Shown here one piece after another: positions 1-5,362 of a stretch of 5,413 nucleotides of DNA. A program made the translations under genes and the position numbers. Every line of letters begins with the position of its first letter. The first letter of the stretch is position 1. Origin of the DNA: Chloroflexota bacterium (GTDB lineage Bacteria > Chloroflexota > Dormibacteria > Aeolococcales > Aeolococcaceae); assembly GCA_003491925.1 (NCBI GenBank), contig DNAU01000213.1, forward strand, positions 1 through 5,413, given 5' to 3'. The notes under the pieces are model-generated. The model was not told the origin of the DNA, made no database searches, and saw nothing but the letters and a program-made list of their open reading frames with translations.

Positions 1-190
1 CTGCGCAAGCCCTCCCACAACTTCGGCTGGTTCTTCTTCTCGCGCAGCGGCGGCGTAAACACGTATTTCGCGCCTTCCCAGCCCTTGCCTTCCATGTTGT
101 CTTCAATCGAGAGCAGCAGGTACTGCGGGCACGTCTCGGCGAACGCCGGCAAACCGCGGTCGCGCGCCTCGCGGACCTGATTGAGCGCAT
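1..190 (-). other. Internal fragment of a dihydropyrimidinase / D-hydantoinase, joined in frame to the ABC ATPase
   Basis: Codons about 170-232 of the frame starting at 698 match the middle of the dihydropyrimidinase (hydantoinase) family, a metal-dependent cyclic amidohydrolase of pyrimidine and hydantoin breakdown. The clearest blocks are FAETCPQYLLLS (residues 186-197), GAKYVFTPPLR (209-219) and the NQPKLWEGL stretch (223-231). Both ends of the enzyme are missing: the N-terminal part with the HxH metal site is replaced by ATPase, and the C-terminal part lies beyond the window. Positions 1-120 are about 59% G+C by hand count, against roughly 68-77% in nearby ATPase lines, and A/T-ending codons (ATT, GAA, AAA, TTT) become common here. 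Both observations suggest a different source for this stretch. The exact joint is uncertain because the VREARDRG stretch (residues 175-182) would fit either family. Confidence 0.8.
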
Positions 191-698
191 CCCGCTGCAT
201 GAGCGGGTCGAGGGTCGCGGTCGGCTCGTCGAGGATGAGCACCGCCGGGTCGTGCATCAGCGCCTGGATGATGCCGACCTTCTGCCGGTTGCCGTGGGAC
301 ATCGCCCCGCAGCGCAGGCCGAGATCGCACTCGAGCCGCCGGGCGAGCTCCTCGACCCGCGACCCCCGCACGCCGCCGCGCAGGTCGCCGAGGTACTCGA
401 GCAACTGCCGCGCGGTGAGGCGCGGGTAGAGGCGGAGGTCGCCGGGGAGGTAGCCGGTGTGCCGCCGGACCCCGAGACTGTCGTCGCGGACGTCCAGGCC
501 GAGGACGGTGGCGGTACCCGCGGTCGGGCGGATCAGGCCCAGCAGGCAGCGGATGGTCGTCGTCTTGCCCGCCCCGTTGCTGCCCAGGTAGCCGAAGATC
601 TCGCCGGTCCGCAGCTCGAGGCCGACGCCGTCCAGGGCCCGCTTGGCGCCGTAGTCCTTGGTCAGTCCCCGGCAGACGATCGCGGGGGAGCTGGCCAT
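1..698 (-). CDS. ABC transporter ATP-binding protein (CcmA/COG1131 type), 3' part replaced by hydantoinase sequence; partial
   Basis: This open frame starts at ATG 698-696 and runs 232 codons without a stop off the left edge. Residues 1 to about 169 are the ATPase subunit of an ABC-2 type exporter, which would hydrolyse ATP on the cytoplasmic face of a membrane permease not present here. Visible motifs are Walker A (GSNGAGKTT, residues 39-47), a Q-loop region reading GYLPGD (82-87) with no glutamine, a signature in the variant form SHGNRQKV (134-141), Walker B ILDEP (155-159) and the D-loop TLDP (162-165). The switch histidine expected about 25 residues later is absent, because after about residue 170-182 the frame becomes dihydropyrimidinase. 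The ATPase is therefore truncated, most likely by a chimeric join. The gene follows the Fe-S gene by about 50 bases on the same strand and may be co-transcribed with it. Family call for the first 169 residues is firm; the full-length product is not credible as a working ATPase. Confidence 0.85.
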   Translation of the reverse strand, partial: MASSPAIVCRGLTKDYGAKRALDGVGLELRTGEIFGYLGSNGAGKTTTIRCLLGLIRPTAGTATVLGLDVRDDSLGVRRHTGYLPGDLRLYPRLTARQLLEYLGDLRGGVRGSRVEELARRLECDLGLRCGAMSHGNRQKVGIIQALMHDPAVLILDEPTATLDPLMQRDALNQVREARDRGLPAFAETCPQYLLLSIEDNMEGKGWEGAKYVFTPPLREKKNQPKLWEGLR

Positions 699-706
699 CG
701 CCCGCA

Positions 707-712
707 ATCCTA
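707..712 (-). promoter_or_regulatory. TANNNT box (TAGGAT) 8 bases before the ABC ATPase ATG
   Basis: On the minus strand TAGGAT is followed by 8 bases and then the ATG at 698. It could be a -10 box giving an almost leaderless transcript. The embedded AGGA, 9 bases from the ATG, could instead be a weak Shine-Dalgarno. No -35 is recognisable. Confidence 0.35.
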
Positions 713-748
713 GTGCCCGCGGCGCGCTCCCGCCGGCGTCCCCGGTCC

Positions 749-2089
749 TCAGCCGGCCGGGGCCGCGGCGATGGCCGCGTCCAGGACCTCCATCAGGTGC
801 ATCACCCGCACCCCCGGCGCGTGCCATCGCGCGCCGGCCCGCAGCTGCACCAGGCAGGAGACGTTCTCGGTCACCAGCACGCCGGCGCCGGTTGCGACCA
901 CGTTCTCGAACTTGCGGGCGAGGATGGCGTCGCTGTGCCCGGGCTGGGAGGTGGCGTAGCTTCCCGGGCCGCCGCAGCACATCGCCGCCTCATGGAGCGG
1001 GGTGATCCTCAGCTCGGGGATGCGCGACAGGAGGGCGCTCGCCACCCTGCGCGACGGTCCCTCGAGCGGCAGCGAGCAGGGTTCGTCGATGGTGACGTGC
1101 CAGGGCAGGGGCCCCAGTGGTGCCCGCCACCCCACCCGCTCCAGATGAACGCTGGCGAGGTCGGTGGCGTCCGCCACCCGCCGGGCGGCGTCACCCAGCT
1201 CCGGGTCGCCGCCCAGGATGCCCCCATAGCGGCGGACGTGCGCGGCGCAGCTCGCGACGTCGGAGACGAGCCCGTCCACGCCGAGCCCGGTCAGGGCGGA
1301 GACGGTCCTACCGGCCATCTCCCGCACCGCGCGCCCGTCGCCCAGGCTCTGGGCCGGCAGCCCGAAGCAGCCCAGGCGAGGCACCTCCAGCTCGAATCCA
1401 TTCGCCAGCAGCACCCGCATCGCCGCCTCGGTCGCCTCCGGGGCGACCAGGTTCTGGTAGCAGCAGAGCAGGAAGCCGAGCCGGCCGCGCACCGGGGGGG
1501 TGACCGCGGGGAGGCCGGCGATCCTCTGATCGGCGCGGCGCCGGGGGAGCGGGCCGACCCTCTCCGCCATCGCTCCCACCGTCCCCATCAGACGGGTGAT
1601 CCGAAGCCGGCGGGCGGCGGCGTGGAGCCCGGTCACCTGGGCGGCGCGGGAGAGCCGGTGGAGGGTGCGCGTGCCCCCCGGGCGGGGGAGGACGGTCCGC
1701 AGCAGCCAGCGCTGGCCGCGTGGGTACCCCTCCTGCTCGTGCAGCTCCTGGCGGGCCCGGCTGACGATCTGCGCCGTCGGCACCCGGGGCGGGCAGGCGG
1801 CCACGCAGTTGTCGCAGGTGAGGCACGTCGAGAGCGGACCGTCGGCGATCTCGCGCAGCTCCAAACGGCCCTCGATCGCGTCCCGGATCAGCGCGACCCG
1901 ACCCCGCGCCGTCTCCCATTCCACCGGGTTGACCTGATAGGTGGGGCAGACCGCCTGGCAGAGGGAGCACTTGTTGCAGCGGCTCAGGTCCTCGTAGACG
2001 TCCGCGAGGAAGCGGGGGAGGGGTGCGGCGGCGGCCTGACCAGCCGCCTCGACCCGTGCGTCCCCGGAAGCGGCGCTTGGCAGGCCCAT
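749..2089 (-). CDS. (Fe-S)-binding protein, GlcF/LutA-like with two CCG domains
   Basis: This resembles the iron-sulfur subunit of glycolate/lactate-type oxidoreductases (GlcF family), which passes electrons from a flavin dehydrogenase. From ATG 2089 the product has 446 residues; E. coli GlcF has about 407. Two [4Fe-4S] ferredoxin motifs are intact: Cys 38/41/44/48 (CNKCSLCQAVCP) and Cys 89/92/95/99 (CLTCDNCVAACP). Two CCG (DUF224) domains follow. The second looks canonical, with EPCSL near 336-340, CCGG at 371-374 and a late Cys at 412. The first has CC at 209-210 and Cys 281, but reads GCFG (240-243) where GCCG is usual. No GlcD/GlcE flavin subunit is in the window, so the substrate is unknown. 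Start choice is open. ATG 2089 has a TACAAT box 10 bases upstream and no SD. ATG 2143 has a weak AGGGG 7 bases upstream. GTG 2212 extends further, but its first 23 codons use more A/T-ending codons than typical here. The ABC ATPase follows after about 50 bases. Confidence 0.88.
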   Translation of the reverse strand: MGLPSAASGDARVEAAGQAAAAPLPRFLADVYEDLSRCNKCSLCQAVCPTYQVNPVEWETARGRVALIRDAIEGRLELREIADGPLSTCLTCDNCVAACPPRVPTAQIVSRARQELHEQEGYPRGQRWLLRTVLPRPGGTRTLHRLSRAAQVTGLHAAARRLRITRLMGTVGAMAERVGPLPRRRADQRIAGLPAVTPPVRGRLGFLLCCYQNLVAPEATEAAMRVLLANGFELEVPRLGCFGLPAQSLGDGRAVREMAGRTVSALTGLGVDGLVSDVASCAAHVRRYGGILGGDPELGDAARRVADATDLASVHLERVGWRAPLGPLPWHVTIDEPCSLPLEGPSRRVASALLSRIPELRITPLHEAAMCCGGPGSYATSQPGHSDAILARKFENVVATGAGVLVTENVSCLVQLRAGARWHAPGVRVMHLMEVLDAAIAAAPAG

Positions 2090-2099
2090 GGCCCGCCGG

Positions 2100-2105
2100 A
2101 TTGTA
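2100..2105 (-). promoter_or_regulatory. Putative -10 box TACAAT of the Fe-S gene
   Basis: On the minus strand TACAAT (five of six matches to TATAAT) lies 10 bases before ATG 2089, which would leave a leader of only a few bases. I see no convincing -35. The Fe-S protein start at 2089 rests largely on this box. If ATG 2143 is the true start, the box lies inside the gene and is meaningless. Confidence 0.4.
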
Positions 2106-2216
2106 GGCGTCCGCACGGGCCGGTCGGCCCTCTCCGGCCTCATACCGATGCCCCTGGCATGAACGCGGCAGGGGAGCACCGTGGAACTGACGGCTGGAGT
2201 GAAGCTCCGCACCGCC
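2106..2216. promoter_or_regulatory. Divergent intergenic region between the Fe-S gene and the CBS-BON gene
   Basis: With the Fe-S start at 2089, about 140 bases separate two divergent genes. The region holds two short dyads: GGGCCG-GT-CGGCCC at 2117-2130 and ATGCC-CCT-GGCAT at 2148-2160. The second covers the AGGGG that would serve the alternative Fe-S start at 2143. I cannot identify a promoter for the plus-strand gene: no TANNNT box sits at a suitable distance from its ATG. If the Fe-S protein starts at 2143, the true intergenic gap shrinks to 86 bases. Confidence 0.4.
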
Positions 2217-2222
2217 AGGAGG
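2217..2222 (+). promoter_or_regulatory. Strong Shine-Dalgarno AGGAGG that sets the CBS-BON start
   Basis: AGGAGG lies 7 bases before ATG 2230. An in-frame GTG at 2224 directly abuts this site, leaving no room for ribosome spacing, so ATG 2230 is preferred. This is the best ribosome binding site in the window. Confidence 0.8.
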
Positions 2223-2229
2223 TGTGGAC

Positions 2230-3021
2230 ATGAGCGGTAACAGTGGCTTGGGACTGGTGGTCACCGCCTTCGTGGCGGGATCGCCATCGCGGGAGGAGGA
2301 GGCACCGGGTCCGCACGGGCACGGGAGCCGAGAGGAGAAGAAGTGGACCGTCCGCGACGTCATGTCGTCGCCGGTCGTGCACGTCCCCCCCAACGCGCCG
2401 GTCAAGGCGGTGGCCGAGCTGCTGCTCTCGGAGCGGGTGAGCGGGGTCCCGGTCGTCGACGATCACGGGCACGTGGTGGGGGTGGTCTCCGAGGAGGACC
2501 TGCTCGCCAAGCAGATCGACCTGCCGGCCGGCGCCCACGTCCCCTGGCTGAGCGGCGGCCACTTCTCTCACGAGTTCCGCCGCCGCCGTGAGGCGCTGAC
2601 CGCCGAGGGGCTGATGAGCACGCCGGTCACCTGCGTGCACCCCGACACCACCCTGCGCCAGGCCGCCAAGACCATGTATCTCCGTCACCTCAAGCGGCTC
2701 CCTGTCGTCGACGGCGGCTCGTTGATCGGGATCGTGAGCCGGGCCGACCTGCTCCGGGTCTACCTCCTCCCCGACGAGCACCTGCGGCGGGACGCCGAGC
2801 ACCTGCTCCACGGGGCTCTGGCAATGGGCGCCGCCGCGGTCACGGTGAGCGTGCAAGAGGGCGTGGTCGCGCTGGAGGGGGAGGTGGCCACCCAGAGCCA
2901 GGCCGACCTCGTGGTGCGGCTGCTGGGCCGGCTCGACGGCGTGGTGGGGGTCGATCCCCGGCTCCACTGGCGGATCGACGACCACGCCGCCTCCTCGGGT
3001 AAGCACCCCGCCCACGGCTGA
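2230..3021 (+). CDS. CBS-pair and BON domain protein
   Basis: The product has 263 residues. Two CBS motifs form the core: CBS1 about 40-92, starting at TVRDVMSSPVVHV with SGVPVVDDHGHVVGVVSEEDLL later, and CBS2 about 124-178, starting GLMSTPVTCV with KRLPVVDGGSLIGIVSRADLL. CBS pairs usually bind adenine nucleotides and act as energy or redox sensors. A BON domain follows (about 185-250: an alpha-beta pattern with AVTVSVQEGVVALEGEVAT and GVVGVDPRLHWRIDD). BON domains are thought to contact lipids or other proteins. Between the two CBS motifs is an Arg/His-containing linker of about 30 residues. The first 39 residues form a charged, Gly/Pro/Glu-rich tail of no recognised family, with no signal peptide or membrane helix, so a soluble cytoplasmic protein is likely. 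The start is fixed by AGGAGG at 2217. CBS-BON proteins occur widely in Actinomycetota and Chloroflexota. The target is unknown. It ends about 100 bases before the ThyX-like gene. Confidence 0.9.
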   Translation: MSGNSGLGLVVTAFVAGSPSREEEAPGPHGHGSREEKKWTVRDVMSSPVVHVPPNAPVKAVAELLLSERVSGVPVVDDHGHVVGVVSEEDLLAKQIDLPAGAHVPWLSGGHFSHEFRRRREALTAEGLMSTPVTCVHPDTTLRQAAKTMYLRHLKRLPVVDGGSLIGIVSRADLLRVYLLPDEHLRRDAEHLLHGALAMGAAAVTVSVQEGVVALEGEVATQSQADLVVRLLGRLDGVVGVDPRLHWRIDDHAASSGKHPAHG

Positions 3022-3044
3022 TCGGGCCGCCCTGGGCAGGGCTC

Positions 3045-3070
3045 GCCGCCGGCGGCGGATCGTCCGCCGC
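3045..3070 (+). terminator. GC-rich hairpin after the CBS-BON gene, no T-run
   Basis: GCGGCGGA (3052-3059) and TCCGCCGC (3063-3070) form a perfect 8-bp stem with a 3-base loop. An overlapping 12-base palindrome, GCCGCCGGCGGC (3045-3056), offers a competing fold. The hairpin begins about 30 bases after the stop at 3021 and is followed by AACCACC, not T residues. It is a weak terminator candidate only; such repeats are common in very GC-rich DNA. Confidence 0.35.
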
Positions 3071-3105
3071 AACCACCGGCCAGCCCGTGACCAGTGGTGT
3101 GACCG

Positions 3106-3111
3106 TACACT
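3106..3111 (+). promoter_or_regulatory. Putative -10 box TACACT of the ThyX-like gene
   Basis: TACACT lies 9 bases before ATG 3121 and there is no Shine-Dalgarno in between, so transcription would start within a few bases of the ATG and give a leaderless mRNA. No -35 is visible at 15-19 bases spacing. Confidence 0.45.
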
Positions 3112-3120
3112 TGTGCGTCG

Positions 3121-4773
3121 ATGGACCGGCCGTACCACGTCGACCCCCTCGACGCCGCCGAACGGGCGCGGCTCGAGCCGTGGGTCAGCAACCTGGACTC
3201 CCCCGCATTCGTCCTCAATGGCCTCTCTCAGGTGACCGCGGCGGCGCTCTTCGCGCGCTACAGCCGGAGCCCGAAGAGCCTGCGCCGGCTCCTCCTCGAC
3301 GAGTTCCTGGAGGGTGACGCAGCCGCGGGTGGGGGGCCGCCCGCGGGACGGGACGGCGCGGGCAGGGCGCGGGCCACGCGCCTCTTCGGGAGGGTCATCG
3401 CCGAGTACGGGGACGATTCGGTCGCCCAGCTCGGGGGCATCCACCTGGCCTGCGAGCAGGTCAGCCAGCCTCTGGCCAAAGCGATCGAATGGGGCCGCCT
3501 GGCCGCCTACCTCGAGCAGTCGACCCGGTACATCCCCTACACCGACCTCCGCGACGGGCATTACCGCTATTACCGGGACCCGGAGCTGATGGCCTCGGCG
3601 CACGCCGCCACCTACACCGCGGCGATGGACGGGCTCTTCCTCGCCTACGTCGAGATGCTCCCGCTGCTCCACGCGCACCTCGCCCAGGCCCTTCCCCCGG
3701 AGACCGACGCCAAGGCGCGAGACCGGGCCGTCCGGGCGCTGGCGCTCGACCTGCTGCGCGGGCTGCTCCCCGCCGGGACGGTCAGCAACCTCGGGGTGTT
3801 CGCCTCGCCCCAGGCGCTCGAGCAGCTGGTGATGCGGCTGCGGGCCCATCCGCTGCCCGAGGCGCGGTCGTACGCGGAGCTGATCGACCGCGAGCTGCAG
3901 ATGGCCGTCCCCGAGCTGGTCACCCGGCTCGACCGCGCCGACCGCGGCGGGGTCTGGGTGGACTACCTGCGCGAGACGGCGGCGGGATTGGCCCGGGAGG
4001 CGGAGCGGGCGCTGGCGCGCGGGGGGAGGAGACCGGTCGCCTCGGGCTCGCCGGCCGGGGGTCGGGTGGTGGAGGCGCTCCCCCTGGGAGGTCTGGCGGA
4101 CGGCGGCCGAGTGACCCTGCTCCGATGGGATGCCGACGGCGAGGATCGGATCATGACCGCGGCCCTCCTGCCCCACACCAGGGCCTCGCTGACCGAGGTG
4201 GTGGCGGCGGTGCGCGAGCTCTCCGATCTAGAGCGGGACCGGCTCTTCGCGGCGGCGCTCGGGCGGCGGGGCAATCGGCGGCACCGGCCCGGGAGGGGTT
4301 TCGAGCACACCGACTACACCTTTGAGCTGGTGTCGGACTACGGGGCCTTCCGCGACCTGCAGCGCCACCGGCTGCTCACCATCCAGTGGCAGGAGCTGAC
4401 CCCCGCGCTCGGCTACGGGGTCCCGGACCAGGTGGCGGCCGCCGGGCTGGAGGGGCGGTGGCGGCAGGCGGTGGAGAGGGCCGAGGCGGCCTGGGCGCTG
4501 ATCCATCCCGACTTCCCCGAGCAGGCCCAGTACCTGGTGACCCTGGCCCACCGGGTGCGCTACGTCATCAAGCTCAACGCCCGGGAGGCGCTCCACCTGA
4601 TCGAGCTGCGCACCTCCCCCCAGGGGCATCCCAGCTACCGCCGGATCTGCCAGGAGATGCTGCGCCAGATCGACGAGGTCGCCGGGCACCACCGGGTGGC
4701 GGGCGCGATGAGCTTCGTCGGCAAGGAGGACGTCCACCTGCCGCGGTATGCCGCGGAGGCGGGGCGCGATTGA
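3121..4773 (+). CDS. Double-length ThyX-like protein (tandem FAD-dependent thymidylate synthase domains)
   Basis: Classical ThyX is a homotetramer of about 220-250 residues per chain that makes dTMP from dUMP with FAD and methylene-tetrahydrofolate. This product has 550 residues and contains two ThyX-like halves, about 28-260 and 340-545. The N-half aligns at EYGDDSVAQLGGIHLACEQ (95-113) and WGRLAAYLEQSTRY (124-137); it keeps the R-x7-S-T-R part of the RHRx7S signature but has WG in place of RH. The C-half aligns at FEHTDYTFELVSDYGAF (394-410), RHRLLTIQWQE (415-425) and NAREALHLIELR (486-497); it keeps RHR and N-x-R but has Glu where the Ser should be. The N-half counterpart of N-x-R is A-S-P (228-230). 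A Gly/Ala-rich loop at 64-86 interrupts the N-half. Start ATG 3121 has no SD but has TACACT 9 bases upstream. Family membership is clear; whether it makes dTMP is unproven. Long ThyX homologues exist in public annotation, to my recollection without experimental characterisation. Confidence 0.85.
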   Translation: MDRPYHVDPLDAAERARLEPWVSNLDSPAFVLNGLSQVTAAALFARYSRSPKSLRRLLLDEFLEGDAAAGGGPPAGRDGAGRARATRLFGRVIAEYGDDSVAQLGGIHLACEQVSQPLAKAIEWGRLAAYLEQSTRYIPYTDLRDGHYRYYRDPELMASAHAATYTAAMDGLFLAYVEMLPLLHAHLAQALPPETDAKARDRAVRALALDLLRGLLPAGTVSNLGVFASPQALEQLVMRLRAHPLPEARSYAELIDRELQMAVPELVTRLDRADRGGVWVDYLRETAAGLAREAERALARGGRRPVASGSPAGGRVVEALPLGGLADGGRVTLLRWDADGEDRIMTAALLPHTRASLTEVVAAVRELSDLERDRLFAAALGRRGNRRHRPGRGFEHTDYTFELVSDYGAFRDLQRHRLLTIQWQELTPALGYGVPDQVAAAGLEGRWRQAVERAEAAWALIHPDFPEQAQYLVTLAHRVRYVIKLNAREALHLIELRTSPQGHPSYRRICQEMLRQIDEVAGHHRVAGAMSFVGKEDVHLPRYAAEAGRD

Positions 4774-4871
4774 GCCTCGGGGCGGGCCCGTGGGGCGTCT
4801 CGGAGACGGCGCATGGGCCGAAGGTCCCGGCGGAACCGGGCCGGACGGTCATCTCGTGGCCGCCGGTGTCG
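4774..4871. other. Intergenic gap with a short palindrome
   Basis: Between the ThyX-like stop and the Fe-S carrier promoter region are CGTCTC-G-GAGACG (4796-4808) and CCCGG-CGGAA-CCGGG (near 4827-4841). Both are short and lack a T-run, so I do not call a terminator. Nothing else is recognised here. Confidence 0.3.
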
Positions 4872-4877
4872 TATCAT
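4872..4877 (+). promoter_or_regulatory. Possible -10 box TATCAT upstream of the Fe-S carrier gene
   Basis: TATCAT lies 53 bases before ATG 4931, which would leave a leader of roughly 45 bases. That leader contains a small dyad CCGCC-GGAG-GGCGG (4892-4905). No -35 is evident. Confidence 0.3.
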
Positions 4878-4918
4878 GAGCGTCGAACCCACCGCCGGAG
4901 GGCGGCGCAGCCGACCCA

Positions 4919-4924
4919 GAGGGA
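4919..4924 (+). promoter_or_regulatory. Ribosome binding site GAGGGA of the Fe-S carrier gene
   Basis: GAGGGA lies 6 bases before ATG 4931 and supports that start; the GAGG core is 8 bases away. The encoded product begins with the usual family N-terminus (ITVSEAAAGQLK), which agrees. Confidence 0.6.
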
Positions 4925-4930
4925 CCCCCA

Positions 4931-5296
4931 ATGATCACCGTCTCCGAAGCAGCCGCAGGGCAGCTCAAGGGGCTCATCGAGCAGCAGGAGCCCAAGGGCG
5001 AGGTCGGCCTCCGCGTCTTCATCCAGTCGGGGGGCTGCAGCGGCTTCTCCTACGGGATGGGCCTGGACGACAACCCGCCCCGCCAGGACGACGAGGTGGT
5101 CAGGCTCAACGGGCTCTCCGTCTACATCGACGAGTACTCGGCCCAGTACCTGGAGGGCGCCGAGATCGACTACGTCGACGCCCTCATGGGCGGCGGCTTC
5201 ACGATCCACAACCCCAACGCGGTGCGGACGTGCAGCTGTGGACACAGCTTCCAGACTGCCGACGGAGCCGGCGAGGCCCGCGGCTGCGGGCACTGA
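4931..5296 (+). CDS. erpA: A-type iron-sulfur carrier protein, ErpA/IscA/HesB family
   Basis: At 121 residues this is close to the usual length (about 105-125) for A-type carriers, which bind a [2Fe-2S] or [4Fe-4S] cluster and deliver it to apoproteins in the cytoplasm. The three conserved cysteines are present: Cys36 in GGCSGFSYGM, and Cys101 and Cys103 in RTCSCGHSF. Also typical are the N-terminal ITVSEAAAGQL and the DYVDALMGGGFTIHNPNA block before the CxC. The tail after residue 108 (to GCGH at the end) is an extra dozen residues with one further cysteine, Cys119. No SufBCD, IscS or IscU gene is in the window. The carrier may serve the divergent GlcF-like Fe-S protein, but that is inference. 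The family is certain; the symbol erpA, as opposed to iscA or sufA, is a best guess. Confidence 0.9.
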   Translation: MITVSEAAAGQLKGLIEQQEPKGEVGLRVFIQSGGCSGFSYGMGLDDNPPRQDDEVVRLNGLSVYIDEYSAQYLEGAEIDYVDALMGGGFTIHNPNAVRTCSCGHSFQTADGAGEARGCGH

Positions 5297-5298
5297 GC

Positions 5299-5326
5299 CC
5301 ACTCGCCGGTTTCGCGGCGGTCGTGG
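5299..5326 (+). terminator. Imperfect hairpin between the Fe-S carrier gene and the tRNA
   Basis: CGCCG (5304-5308) pairs with CGGCG (5315-5319) around GTTTCG. An outer CCAC/GTGG stem (5299-5302 with 5323-5326) extends it, with a T-G wobble and a 2-base bulge. It starts 3 bases after the stop codon. There is no T-run, so function as a terminator is uncertain. Confidence 0.3.
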
Positions 5327-5345
5327 AGGGGGACCGGGGGAGCGC

Positions 5346-5351
5346 TATCCT
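5346..5351 (+). promoter_or_regulatory. Putative -10 box TATCCT of the tRNA-Gly gene
   Basis: TATCCT lies 11 bases before the mature 5' end of the tRNA, a normal distance for a short 5' leader removed by RNase P. No clear -35 is seen. Confidence 0.5.
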
Positions 5352-5362
5352 GTGTCGGTGAC

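Noticed and set aside
713..2233. 506-codon plus-strand open frame opposite the Fe-S gene
   Set aside because: It is antisense to the cysteine-motif-bearing GlcF-like gene; its translation is low-complexity with no family match.
2343..2591. GTG-started plus-strand frame behind an AGAGGAG stretch
   Set aside because: It overlaps the CBS domains in another frame and gives Arg/Gly/Ala-rich sequence; the CBS frame carries the real protein signal.
3045..3070. Hairpin as a definite intrinsic terminator or a repeat element
   Set aside because: It has no T-run and no second copy that I could find in the window. It is listed only as a low-confidence terminator candidate.
2140..4176. Very long minus-strand open frame opposite the CBS-BON and ThyX-like genes
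   Set aside because: It is antisense to two clearly recognised genes, its translation is Arg/Gly/Pro/His-rich with no domain, and long antisense frames are expected at this G+C.
4228..5302. Minus-strand open frames opposite the C-half of the ThyX-like gene and the Fe-S carrier (4228-4737 and 4874-5302)
   Set aside because: Both are mirror frames of conserved plus-strand proteins and show no recognisable domain of their own.
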